Origin: Pseudeuparius sepicola
Lineage: Eukaryota; Arthropoda; Insecta; Coleoptera; Anthribidae
Direction: 5' to 3'
Assembly (NCBI GenBank): GCA_963920635.1
Contig: OY987305.1
Location: forward strand, 878,001-942,000
Length of the DNA: 64,000 bases
Shown here: piece by piece, positions 33,359 to 44,474 of the stretch
Layout: the number at the start of each line of letters is the position of its first letter
How positions within the stretch are numbered: the stretch's first letter is position 1
The notes under the pieces: generated by a model
What the model was told of the DNA's origin: nothing
Database searches by the model: none
The model's input: the letters and a program-made list of their open reading frames with translations, nothing else
Program-made: the position numbers and the translations under genes

Positions 33359-34384
33359 TACTTGACTTGACTTGATATTGGAAAATTACTACTTGACTTG
33401 AACTTGACTTGATGTCAAGTCAAGTCAAGTCAAGTAGCTTGAATATCAAGTCAAGCCGTGAATCTATATTCGGGACTTTATCCGAAAATTGCTGTTTATC
33501 AAAAAGGAATTGAGGTTAGGTTTTTGTTATTATATTCTTCTTGTGCCATCTTAACTTAAACATAGTTAGATTACCTTCAACTGTGACGTTTTGTTTCTCT
33601 TTTGTTCTTCGGCGATTACATTGTTATTCCCGTCGCCGTACGAAATGTGTTTCCTTTTTTTTCTTTCGCGAAGTGTGTAGGTATCGTGGCGAACAAACTT
33701 TCGCTTATAATCTATTAATCTGTTTTTGCTTTTCCCGCGTGTGTTTTATATCTGTCCGACCAATTTGCTCTTTTTTCGTCCGCGACCCTTATCTTATTTT
33801 TTGCTTAAATTTAACATGAACGCCAATCTGAAGTTGAGAACTTTGTTTTTGATAATTCCGTTATCCGATTCCTCTCCGTCGAAGGTTTGGCGGGCGCATG
33901 CACCAAATAATTTATGAGCCAGTGGGCCGACCGCCATTTTTAGGGGACATGTCATTAACTTAATGCGATAAAGAAAGCAGACGCTTTTATGAGGACCGCC
34001 ATTTAGAATGTTAAACTAACTTCGGGAATGTCCGCCGCCCGAATTACAGGCGAGTAAAACAATTACCTCTAATGTCACGGACTCTCCGCTTTTTTTTACC
34101 CGACGAATTAGCTCATTTCGGATACGTCTTCAGTCTGCCTCGCAGATTACTGCGATTAGGCTTTTTATCGCTTTTAAAACGACGAATTCTACACGGTGTC
34201 TTCGTTTCACACCAGGTCTGTCTCCACATGGAGTCAGCGAACAGTTCCTGGCAGTTTGCAAACTGTATGTCTCGGATTTCGTCAGTTTCTGAAATAACCA
34301 AGGATAGAGGGAGCACGAGCATTAAAATGCACAAGTTTGTAGTCAACTAACAACACCTGTGGTACGTTATAACCTGAAAATATC
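33359..34384. other. CAAGT-rich repeat, then unrecognised sequence
   Basis: 33360-33470 consists of ACTTG/CAAGT-type tandem words. The remainder shows only the candidate exon listed at 34113-34346. Confidence 0.45.
34113..34346 (-). other. possible small secreted-protein exon(s); paralogous patch at 11.1 kb
   Basis: On the minus strand an open frame of 77 codons reads TTNLCILMLVLPLSLVIS (signal-peptide-like), then ETDEIRDIQFANCQELFADS, MWRQTWCETKTPCRIRRF and a basic tail. It lacks an ATG at the position used by the 11.1-kb paralogue (TTG is found instead). The run CCTCTATCCTTGGTTATTTCAG before GAAACTGAC is also a good splice acceptor, so the coding exon may begin there instead. I do not recognise the family. 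It lies inside the DIP intron on the same strand. Confidence 0.3.
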
Positions 34385-35495
34385 AATCACTACATCCTTG
34401 AAAATAATAATCAATTACCCTTCTTAGATGTTTCTATACTGAAATCAGATAGTATAGAAACTACTGTCTATAGAAAACCAACACATACTAATAGATATCT
34501 CCATTTCAACTCCAATCATCATACTAGTGTTAAAAAAGGAGTAATTAAAAGTTTGTATGACAGGGCTAGAACGATTTGTTCTAATAACACAAAATTTGAG
34601 GAGGAAATTAAACATATAAAATATGTTCTTGAGAAGAATAGTTATCCTATTGAATTTGTTGAGCAAGATTTTCAGGATTGCCAAAAAAATAACAATGCTA
34701 ATAGAATTAGAGAAATAAATCTGGTGGACCGACCAGTAAATTTAATTATTCCTTATATTCCTGGACCATCAGATAAGCTAAAACGCATAGGCAATCGTTT
34801 TAATGTCAGAACAGTATTTAAAACCAAAAATACATTAAGATCGATGCTAGTTAAAACGAAACCATTTAATGAGGTACAAAGTTAAAAAAAATGCATTTAT
34901 AAAATTCCTTGTGAATGTGGAAAGTTCTATGTTTAAAAGAACATAAAAATTGTATCAGACAAAATCAAATTTTTAAGTCAAAAATATGTGAACATTCTTT
35001 TAATAACAATCATAGGATATTGTGGGATAGGTCCAAACCAATTCTCAAAGAAGAAGTAGGAAATAGAAAAAAAATTAAAGAATCTGCATTTATTCTAGGA
35101 AATACGGCCAACTGTGTTGCTAAATGTTCAGTGGAATTCGGTAAAATATTATTACCACTTATTCAAAGAGAAGTTAGTATAGATAATTAGATAGAACACA
35201 GAGTACAATATCAGGCAGGTGGCTAGGCTATTGTTTCTTTTGTCATGACATTTTAACCTGAAATTTATTAATCTGTCACTTCACTTTGACGTGGCATGAT
35301 CTTTGAGAAATGATGAAGATTTATTCTCAGAAAGCTCAGAAATCAAATTTGTTGAAGTTATTTTTTGAGTTACACGTTTAAATAAGTTACGTTCATTCAC
35401 TGTTAAGAATTTATGAATTTTCCAGGCAACTTGAAAAAGTTGTCTTTTGATCAGTTTGGTGGCGAAAAACCCAATTAAAAATTAAATGGATCCTA
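34385..35495 (+). mobile_element. Penelope-like element, 3' half, plus strand
   Basis: The frame opens near 34395 with LPFLDVSILKSDSIETTVYR and KPTHTNRYLHFNSNHHTS, the RT-linker segment typical of Penelope elements. It continues through 34553-34885 (connector) and 34886-35190 (endonuclease and tail), and ends with the family 3' sequence (GCAACTTGAAAAAGTTG, GGTGGCGAAAAACCC). The RT catalytic core is absent (5' truncation). Confidence 0.85.
34395..35190 (+). pseudogene. Penelope polyprotein fragment: RT thumb/linker and damaged GIY-YIG domain
   Basis: Thumb/linker region (VYRKPTHTNRYLHF; ARTICSNNTKFEEEIKHIKY), then INLVDRPVNLIIPYIPGPSD and FKTKNTLRSMLVKTKPFNEV. A stop follows VQS at 34883; the endonuclease then reads KCIYKIPCECGKFYV and jumps straight to KEHKNCIRQNQ. 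About 30 nt are deleted compared with 23020-23055, removing GETCRPFNVR including the arginine that follows the YVG box. The C-terminal tail (CEHSFNNNHRILWDRSKPIL ... LPLIQREVSIDN) is complete. Inactive. Confidence 0.82.
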
Positions 35496-36394
35496 AATAC
35501 TAATAAATAGATATAATTTAATACAAAAACACTTAAAAACACTAAAAATACAAACGTAAACAATCAGAGGAAATGACACACTGGAGTAAACAACACAAAC
35601 AATGCAGAGAGATTGAATACGGCGGCGTTGCCAGGTTGGGTGATATGAAGTGTCTGTTAACTATTTTATTAAAGTCATAATTAGCATACTATAATTATAG
35701 CGCAATTTAGTTTTAGTTTAAAATTGTCCCATACAAGGAATTAATAGCAACATTTGTTAATTTAATGTTATGGGAGGTACCTATGTCTTTATTTAATCCC
35801 ATCAAAAATATGTTGGCTCTGTTTACTTTTTGTTTTTACTCCCTCTATCATTAGTTGTTTCTCTGAGGTTTCTGACCAATCAGGGACTGGCTGTGCGAAC
35901 ATTTGACACTTACCATTAGTATATCTGGCTGTATAAGTTTTATTTCTAACGTGTTGTTACAAACCTACTATTAACTCGCAAATAGTATTTGAATACTAGA
36001 TACACCCTTTATAAATTACAAAAAATGGTGCTATTTCTCAACAAATATTAGTTGCCTACCAGCGTCGTCAAAATCGCTTGCACTTCAAGTTACAGCAACA
36101 GTGTGAAACTCTGAACATCAAACCCGTCGGATTCCCTCAACCAATCAATACGATACAATAGATAAGCGAATTAGAAAGTAATTCAGTGCGAATCCGAACG
36201 TTTTATCTTTAATACCGACTATAAATTGTTTAAGTGCTTCACTCTGTATAACCCATTTCCTGCCGTTGCCAACGCTTAATCGGAGGAAAACCGTAAAGCG
36301 TTCTGTTTTGCCGACGATTTCTTTAACATTACGAGTTCAATTTGGGATGTCTGGTTTTGGGTGCATTTTGTCCAGAAAAAGTTTGAGGTAACGT
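35496..36394. repeat. partly dispersed repeat, otherwise unrecognised
   Basis: 35668-35870 matches 12280-12460 in the same orientation, with internal length differences. The rest holds nothing I recognise. Confidence 0.5.
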
Positions 36395-37530
36395 ATTGAA
36401 GTCCATTTAATTTTTAATTGGGTTTTTCGCCACAATTTTCAAGGTTTAACTAAAAAAATAACTTCAACAACTTTGTTTTCCGAGCATTCGGAGAAAAATT
36501 TTCCTCCTTTCTCAAAGATAATGTCACCGCAAAATCAAATGAAAATAATAAATGTCAAATGAACAACAGAAACAATAGCCTAACCACCTGTCTGATATTG
36601 TACCCAGTGTTCTATCTAATTATCTAAACTAACTTCTCTTTGAATAACTGGCAATAATATTTTACTGAATTCCACCGAACATTTCTCCGTATTTCCAAGA
36701 ATAAATTTATTTCTATTAGCATTGCTATTTTGTTGGAAAAACTTACTCAACAAATTCAATTCTTCTTAAGAACATGTTGTATGTTTAATTTCTATCTCAA
36801 ATTTTGTTATTAAAACAAATTGTTTTAGCCCTGTCGTACAAATTTTTAATTACTCCTTTTTTAACACTAACATGATGATTGGAGATATCCGTTAGTATCT
36901 ATGTGTTGGTTTTCTATAGACACTAGTTTCTATACTATCTGATTTTAGAATAGAAACCATTAAAAAATATGTCATCTAAGTATCTCCACTAAACATTAGG
37001 TTAGTGAACATATCTAGTCAACTCATTTTGTTCAAAATCTTTCATGAATAAATTGCTTATGAAAGTTGATAAAGGAGACCCCATATCCTTTCCAAATTCC
37101 TGCTGGTGAAATTCATTTCCTAGTTGAAAATATCTAGTTTTAACAGTGTTGTTAGTTTTAATATTTTTGTCCTTTCTTTTACGGTCTAGTTATTTTCTAA
37201 CTTTCTGCGTAAAATATTCAATGATTTGTCAACAGGGACATTTGTGCAAAGACTGACCACATCAAAGCTAAGTAATATTATAACGATTCGGAAATTGGTG
37301 TTCCCTTTTTTTTCTAAAAATGATTACTGTTTCTGATAAACGAATTTAGTTTCCTACTAACTGATATATTTTGCTAACGAATAACATGGTGAATTTATTG
37401 AACTTACAATAGGGCGAAGGAGAATGTTAGTTTTGTGTATTTTGGGTAAACTATATAAGTGTGAAGGTTTTAAATGATGCTGTTTTGTGTCAAGCTTAGA
37501 AATTTTGTTGTCAACATCAGAAATATTTAA
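36395..37530 (-). mobile_element. Penelope-like retroelement remnant, copy with YLDD box
   Basis: Minus-strand copy beginning with the family end (GGGTTTTTCGCCAC) at 36418. Read on the minus strand, 36960-37130 gives QQEFGKDMGSPLSTFISNLF, then NELTRYVH and WRYLDDIF. The RT catalytic YLDD box is thus kept, although stops interrupt nearby frames. 37200-37270 gives the TNVPVDKSL segment in broken form. The endonuclease region is largely deleted. 37441-37480 is the uninterrupted counterpart of the MITE insertion site in copy 1 at 9619. Confidence 0.8.
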
Positions 37531-38872
37531 CTCTTTTCATGTTATCAGCCCAAAACTTTGTATGCAGCGTTGCCATCGTTTCTTCGTGTCCTAAATCCTA
37601 GGGAAAATCTTGGGTATAAAAAAATGTGCCGAATTTTCCGAGGCTGTCTAAACGAGGGAAAAGACAACCCCGAATCTCATTTTCGTCAGAATTAGCATAG
37701 ATCACGGAAGTGGCTACGTCTTGCATGACACTGTCCTATTATTTTTCATTGCACCGGAAGAACACGTAACTATATATATACGCGACACGTGAGTTTCTCG
37801 TTATGTAAATTGTTAATACGCGGCAATATGTTTCCGGAACGCCGGCTGTTTTCAAGAGGCTGCCTTTGGCGAAAAGGTACACGAGAGCGTTAATATTTCA
37901 GAAGAGGGAGATGAAAATAAAATTTTTAGAATGGGACTGTAACTTGGACGCCGCCTGGTGAACCAAACGCACTTTGCCTTCTTCCAAACTAAAATAACAT
38001 TCGGTAATACAATAGCTAGCTATTAAAAAATATATGCTGACACCTGAAGTAGTTGCAATCCATTTTCTTCCACTTTTTTGAAAATTTCAAGTTTTTCCGG
38101 TACCAATAATACGGAAATAACCCGTTTTAACCTACTTACCCGTTAGAAACCACTTCCGGTTTAGCCGGAAGTGACACTAACTTTCCTATTTTAACGTGAA
38201 AATTTTTAATATAAAACCTATTTTTTATTATTATACGCCAGCAAATTCCTCTTAGTTTGTCGTTTATTTACACCGCGTATTATTATGCCGTTATATATTT
38301 AATATACTTACTAAGAGGTCGACGTAAATTCCACAAATTTCACCGTAACATACCCGTTAAACAACTTGGCAAGTCACCAGAAACAATTAATTTAGCAAAG
38401 CATCCCAATAATTTGCCGCTTTCTTTGTCCCCAGAAAACTTTGTTGGTTTACGGACCTAATGTTTTGTGCATTTTTAAGAGTGCTCTGGAAATTACTTAA
38501 AAGGAAACTCATTTTTTACTAAGGCCACTTAAAAACATAATTTCATTATACTATTTAGTGGTAACACTTTATATGGGGATGTAAATAATATAGAGATATA
38601 GAAATACAGGAATACAGAAATATAAAAATACCTATAAAAGTATTAAAATATCAAAATAGTGGCAATAGTGGTCGGATGGTAATGTTCAGAGCATTGCTAA
38701 CAATATGGTTATATTAACGTAAAACAAACAATATAATAAGTAGACTAACAACTATTTAGGTATTAATGAAATAAGTAACATATTTACAACAAATTGTCCT
38801 CCATCATTCGCTATAAGCACATCTCCACGCGTTTTTTAAAACTGTTAAATTAGTTAGAAAATGGGATTAATT
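37531..38872. other. unrecognised intronic sequence
   Basis: No paired ends or coding motif recognised. Confidence 0.4.
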
Positions 38873-39370
38873 TTTGATAAGAATTTAGTTCCAAAATTTA
38901 ACTAAATAAAACTGAAATCGTTTTTACAAAGCCCCTGTACATTGGGATGGCGATACTCGATATCTCAAAGACATGTGTTTATGATTTCCATTTCGACTAA
39001 TTGCTACAAAAATGCTCGACGTAATCTACTTTATACTAAGGATAGCTTACTTTTTGAAATAAAAAGCGATGGCTTGTACGATGATATCATAAAGCGAGAC
39101 TTGCATTGCTTTGACACCAGCGATTATCCGGTTGATAATCAGTGTAATATGCCGCTACTAAATAAAAAAGTACCGGGGCTTATGAAAGATGAACTTAACG
39201 GGAAAATCATGACCCACTTTGTTGGCCTTAAGTAAAAAATGTACACGTTTCTGATTGAAGGAGAGCAATGTATTAAAAAATCAAAAGGTATTAATTATGG
39301 TGTTGTTAAGAATTATTTAACTTTCGATGATTATGTGAATTGTTTATTTAATCAATTATTATTGTCATAC
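38873..39370 (+). pseudogene. decayed family-B DNA polymerase C-terminal region (Polinton/viral type)
   Basis: Pieces of the palm and thumb of a protein-primed-type family-B DNA polymerase (DNA_pol_B_2-like) appear in order but in shifting frames: KPLYIGMAILDISKTCVYDF near 38928-38995, YTKDSLLFEI near 39032 where the catalytic YTDTDS motif would be, FDTSDYPVDNQCN, NKKVPGLMKDELNGKIMTHF and VGLK. Then comes a stop (39233), after which the sequence resumes with KMYTF, KKSKGINYGVVKN and LTFDDYVNCLFNQ. The conserved order and motifs match polymerases of Polinton/Maverick elements and related large-DNA-virus-like insertions. The catalytic motif is damaged and frames are broken at several points, so this is a fossil. 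Which element or virus lineage it came from is not determined. Confidence 0.72.
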
Positions 39371-39599
39371 AAGCGTCCGTAATTTTTTTCTCCACTATTA
39401 ATGGGATGCAGCTGTTGTAAATAATGTAGCTAAACATTGTGAGACTCAATTTGTTTCAAAATTTTTTTGGGTCATCGAATATGAAATCCTCCGTTGCATA
39501 TTTTAACCCTATTGCTAACAATCCAAAGAATTTTAAAGCAAAATAAATATCACGAATCACGACTTCAAGCTACATTACTTACTGCAGTTGCAGTCCATT

Positions 39600-39800
39600 A
39601 ATGGAGAAAAAGATTAAATTTCATTTCCTAGATTGCTATTCTAGAGCAAGATGATAATAGGATTTTCAAACATATTTTATGGACTGACGACAGTAGGTTT
39701 GTAAGTAATGGCATCCCAAGTAGAAAAATAACCATCACTGGGGCAATGAAAATCCGCATAAAGTTCATCCCATAGAGAACCAAGGGTGTTCGGTGCGGAA
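39600..39800 (+). pseudogene. Tc1/mariner-superfamily transposase fragment around the first catalytic D
   Basis: The frame reads ILWTDDSRFVSNGIPSRK, then after a one-base shift NNHHWGNENPHKVHPIENQG. WTD(E/D)S...HHW-x2-ENPH is the segment around the first catalytic aspartate of insect Tc1/mariner-like transposases. The flanking sequence is too decayed to extend. It directly follows the polymerase fossil and may be an unrelated insertion. Confidence 0.6.
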
Positions 39801-40852
39801 TAATTATAATTTTCTTAAGCATAACTTCACGTAGGTACTGAGTCGAACTACGACTCGAAAACGCATAGAAAAAATACCATCCAGCTTTAACGCGTTAACA
39901 GATGGGTCGAAGCTGTGTTTCTTTAACAGAAACTAATTCGACGTCGTTGTCTGAAGAATAATTGCTGCAAGGTCCGCAATAAATGAATTTTAAAATAAGT
40001 GTCCCCAACTCCTGTTGCATATTTATAAAACTCTTCAACGAGACCAATTTGTAAGGGCTCGTCTTTCGTTGGCATTTTTAACATAACCTCAATGCTCTAG
40101 CAGGTAGTGTCCGTCACCTACTTTTACTTGTACAAGAAGTCAATGTAACTGCGGCCACCAAAGATGGAAAAACGGCTTCACCAGGCGCCCGTGTTCTTCA
40201 ATGAACATTGCCAATCACCCTAGTTGCTTCAAATACCCGCAAATTAGTTCCCCAGTCAGTTATCGCTTTCAAGCCATTAACCGCGACAGGTCGAATAGAT
40301 ATATCGCTCCGGCCCATTGCCTAGCATCACGGGTGGTGCATGCATTTCGTTTTATTGTTCCTTGCCGCTCATAACGATTCAATATAAAATGCGAACGACC
40401 AGCTTTATCACGGTGCGATACGGGTACACTTTCGTAAATTTACATTTCCTAATGGCACTCCCGAGAAGCTGAAGTAAGTTAGTGGAACTAGAAAGCCTCG
40501 TGGTTTTCTGGTGGAAGGAGGTCCAGTAGTATCGTAGTCAACCTGTCGTTACGAGAGTATAACTTATAAAAAAAACTTGTCGTTCCTAGATTTACAGCAT
40601 TTTTTTGCTGACTTTTGAATTTTTTTAATTAAAAAAATATCAAACTTTCAAGACAAAAGTTACTTAGAAAGAATAGAGCTATCTTAATATCTAAAAAAGG
40701 TATGTTCGTTACAAAAAATATAGCTACCGGGCACTGCGACGCCGAGCGTCATTTGTCAAAATTTTTAAATTTAGTTGCGATCTAATCTTTGGCCCCAACA
40801 TTTCACCGAGTACACAAGTTGAAAGCTCTTGTCAACTCGGTTGTACAATGTA
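39801..40852. other. unrecognised intronic sequence
   Basis: No coding motif or paired inverted ends recognised. Confidence 0.4.
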
Positions 40853-42713
40853 CAGCGTGTCCCAAATAGTTTGTCCCACCCCCCGGATCTCAGGAACCGT
40901 AAGAGATACAAAAAAAAACTTGAATACAAAAGTTGTAAGGTTGGCAGTGGACGTAACCCCTCTTTTATTTTCACATATACGGGGCGATTCATATTTGCAG
41001 GACAAAAATAAAATATTTAGATTTTGATAATTGCGTTAATCCTTTGGAATATTTGCATTGTCCATGAAATTTGCTACAGAACCGTTTTTTTGTTTTGTAT
41101 TTTGGATGCAGCGTTGCCAAGATATCGAATTTTTCTTGGAATTTAGGGACTTCGTGGAGGTTATGGAAACTGAATGCTGTATCTTTATTTTAATAGATAT
41201 CAAAGATATATTTTAGCCGAAGTATGGCAGCACAACCGTGTGTGATGTGGTATGTCGAAATTGGTTTTTGCATATACAGTGTGTTCATAACAGGCTTTAA
41301 AAATCGGATAATTTCAAACGGCAATAACTTATTTTTTTCAAATGGAATGACCCATATTTCTATAGTTTGTTGGATGCCGGCGTCCAAGCCCCACATTTTA
41401 TGTAAATAACATTCTATACACTACCCTTTTTCGAGATATTTAGTATTTAAGAAAATTTCTTTGAATTTTTCATTCAGGTGAGAAGGTTTTATCAAGCAAG
41501 CCATAACTATTTTTCCAGACAGTGGCAAAAATAATTGTCATTTTAGATAATACGGGAAATAAAATTCCTATACCCCTATACAGTATGTCCACGGATAAAC
41601 ATCCCAAGAGGACAAATGGACCAAAAATTTCATTTTTCGACAAAAAGTCATAATTTTTCATTCTTCAGTCATTCTTGATAAAAGTTTCTGCTTCTCGAAA
41701 AAATATGGTCCACGAAGATAACTTTCGATTTTTTTATACAGGGTGTCCAAAAAATACAAAAACATGAAGTGCGATCAATAATAAACTGCCTTTATTTTTA
41801 AAAATATCAAAAACTTTTACTTAGAACAGTTGTTTAGAATTAAAAGATGTGTCCGATTGTCGCTTTTCAAATAAATCAGCCAACTCCGATTTTTTTTATT
41901 TCCAAGTGTGAAATTCCTTTGTATTTAAAATCGAAAATTATTATTATTATTATTATTATTATGAAATTTTTGGTCCGTTTGTCCTCTTGGGATGTTTATC
42001 CGTGGACATACTGTATATGGGTATAGGAATTTTATTTCCCGTATTATCTAAAATGACAATTATTTCTGCCACTGCCTGGAAAAATAGTTGATAAAACCTT
42101 CTCACCTGAATGAAAAATGCAAGGAAATTTTCACTAAATATCTCGAAAACGGGTAGTTTTTGGTATAGAATGTTATTTACATAAAATGTGGGGCTTGGAC
42201 GCCGGCATCCAACAAACTATAGAAATATGGGTCATTCCATGTGAAAAAAATAAGTTATTGCCGTTTGAAATTATCCGATTTTGAGAGCAAAAACCAATTT
42301 CGACATACCACACCACACACAGTTGTGCTGTCAGTGCTGTCATACTTCGGCTAAAATATATCTTTGATATCTATTAAAATAAAGATACAGCATTCAGTTT
42401 CCATAACCTCCACGAAGTCCCTAAATTCCAAGAAAAATTCAATATCTTGGCAACGCTGCATCCTAAATACAAAACAAAAAAACGGTTCTGTAGCAAATTT
42501 CATGGACAATGCAAATATTACAAAGGATTAATGCAATTGTCAAAATTAAAATATTTTATTTTTGTCCTGCAAATACGAATCACCCTGTATATGTGAAAAT
42601 AAAAGAGAGGTTACGTCCACTGCCAGCCTTACAACTTTTGTATTCAAGTTTTTATCGTATCTCTTACGGTTCCTGAGATCCAGGGGGTAGGACAAACTAT
42701 TTGGGACACGCTG
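40853..42713. mobile_element. TA-flanked 1.86-kb fold-back element, CAGCGTGTCCCAAATAG family
   Basis: Ends CAGCGTGTCCCAAATAGTTT and complement, TA on both sides. The arms are long and contain further internal inverted pairs: CGATTCATATTTGCAGGAC at 40983 with its complement near 42565; ATGTTATTTACATAAA near 42165 with 41395; and TGTCCACGGATAAACATCCC at 41587 with its complement near 41990. The centre (41720-41940) holds a CAGGGTGTCCAAAA sequence. A (TTA)n run lies at 41938-41962. No coding sequence recognised. Confidence 0.87.
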
Positions 42714-43800
42714 TACGCATGTTGTCCGTACGTTGAGAATAAATTTTGAGTAGGTATCATACTTCAGCGAGTTTAAAAAGCCCAAGATGCGAACTTTTTG
42801 GGGAATATTAAGGTCTTAAAATGCGCTTTAAAATACGATTAATAAATTACGAATATTAATCCAGACCTCCTGCGGCGTGTTTCAAGACGCTCCCCTAAAA
42901 AAACATCTAACATTTTATTGTTGTTAGCCAGATCGCTTGAGGGTAATATCCTTACCTTAATACACGCAATAAATAACGTTTAACACCCTCGCCGCAACCG
43001 GCATTTATTTCTCGTTTTTTCCGCGGGCTGATCTCGTCCAAGATTACAGACGAAAGGTTCGGGTTATCTTATTAATAAATCTTTCCAGCTTCCAGCAATT
43101 AAGCTATTGTTTTTTAATCGTTATGATAAATATGCCAATTTCTCTTAGTTACACTGGCTGGCTAACCGCTTAATTAAAGCAGTTATTTTGAGGGTAAGCT
43201 CCGCTTATTTTTGCGTCGATTGCAATTACAATCCCGTCAAATTGAATTAGATGATTAAAATTACCTTTCCTATCTATTTGCGCTTTTTCTAATTTCTGTC
43301 AGCAAAATTATGTCGATTCCATGTACTATTGTAGAGAGCGAAAATCACGTTTTTGAAAAAGTTTTCATTCGTAAATAGGAAACTGGAACTGGGCTTAAAT
43401 TCGATCCCATCGTTGTCCACTGAATGGAAACTTTCCTTCATTTCAACTCCACTACAGCTTCGGTATTAATTTCTCTAATGTGTCTATTCCACGCAATATT
43501 CCTGACATGCGGAAAATTCCTCATTTGCATTTTTTACAGTAATTCGAGACGGAATAAAGCGCTGAATATTGGATTTCTCGATATTAAAACTGACCAGTCG
43601 CAGATAAATTCAGACTTTAATAATACCTTTATGTCCGACTTTATAGTTTTAATAACTCTTCAGGAGATGTTTATATTCGCAAATCTAGATGTTATAATGC
43701 TTCTCAGGGTGCGGAATGAGACCTAGAAGCTTGGCAGTAAAGAAAGATTTTTATTGGAAGGTACTTTCGCTGAAATATGCAAAAATAGTACATTATACTA
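42714..43800. other. unrecognised intronic sequence
   Basis: No paired ends or recognisable coding motif. The 100-codon frame at 43424-43726 has no recognisable domain. Confidence 0.4.
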
Positions 43801-44474
43801 CAGGGTGTTCAGATTTGATCCGGAACACCCGTGTAAATTGTGACGCGTTGCACGATTTTGATGATTCTTTTTGTGTGTAGGAAGTGTCCTTAGGCACTTG
43901 TGGGACATATCACCATTCCACGGCCTGCCATTTTTTTTTCAATGCGATTTTTTGGAAAATGCTATTAGGAATTTTTTTATCGGAAATCCGGCAACGTTGC
44001 TTTATTCAGCACCCCCTGAAACCCCAATGTCCCGAGTTTTATTAATTTACTTCGCCGACTAACATTTCTACAAAGCCTTGTTGGGAAAATTTTCAATTAA
44101 AAATCAAGAATGCTTTGAAAATATCTGAAACGAGAGCAAACTTATTTAAAACTGCCCAAAATGTCGTATTAATAAAGAAAACGGTAAAGGATATATATAT
44201 ATATATACATAAATAACTATTTAGGATGTTTAGATTAACTTTACAAGATTTTCAAATATATTTAAAGCATTCTTGATTTTTAATTGAAAATAAAAATTCG
44301 AACTTTAAGGCACTGTAGAAATGTTAGTCGGCGAAGTAAACTAATAAAACTCGGGACATTGGGGTTTCAGGGGGTGCTGAATAAAGCTACGTTGCCAGAT
44401 TTCCGATAAAAAAATCTCTAATAACAATTTCCAAAAAATCGCACCAAAAAAATCATAGCAGGCCGAACACCCTG
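43801..44474. mobile_element. TA-flanked fold-back MITE, CAGGGTGTTC family (674 bp)
   Basis: The inverted ends start CAGGGTGTTC, flanked by TA. The arms share ATGCGATTTTTTGGAAA, TCCGGCAACGTTGC, CCCCCTGAAACCCCAATGTC and TTCGCCGACTAACATTTCTA. The centre contains an (AT)n run near 44198. A relic copy is split by Penelope at 22350-23540. Confidence 0.87.

Noticed and set aside
34113..34346. Cassette exon of the DIP gene
   Set aside because: The phase could fit, but inclusion would break the Ig2-Ig3 junction, which is already perfect without it, and the frame ends in a stop.
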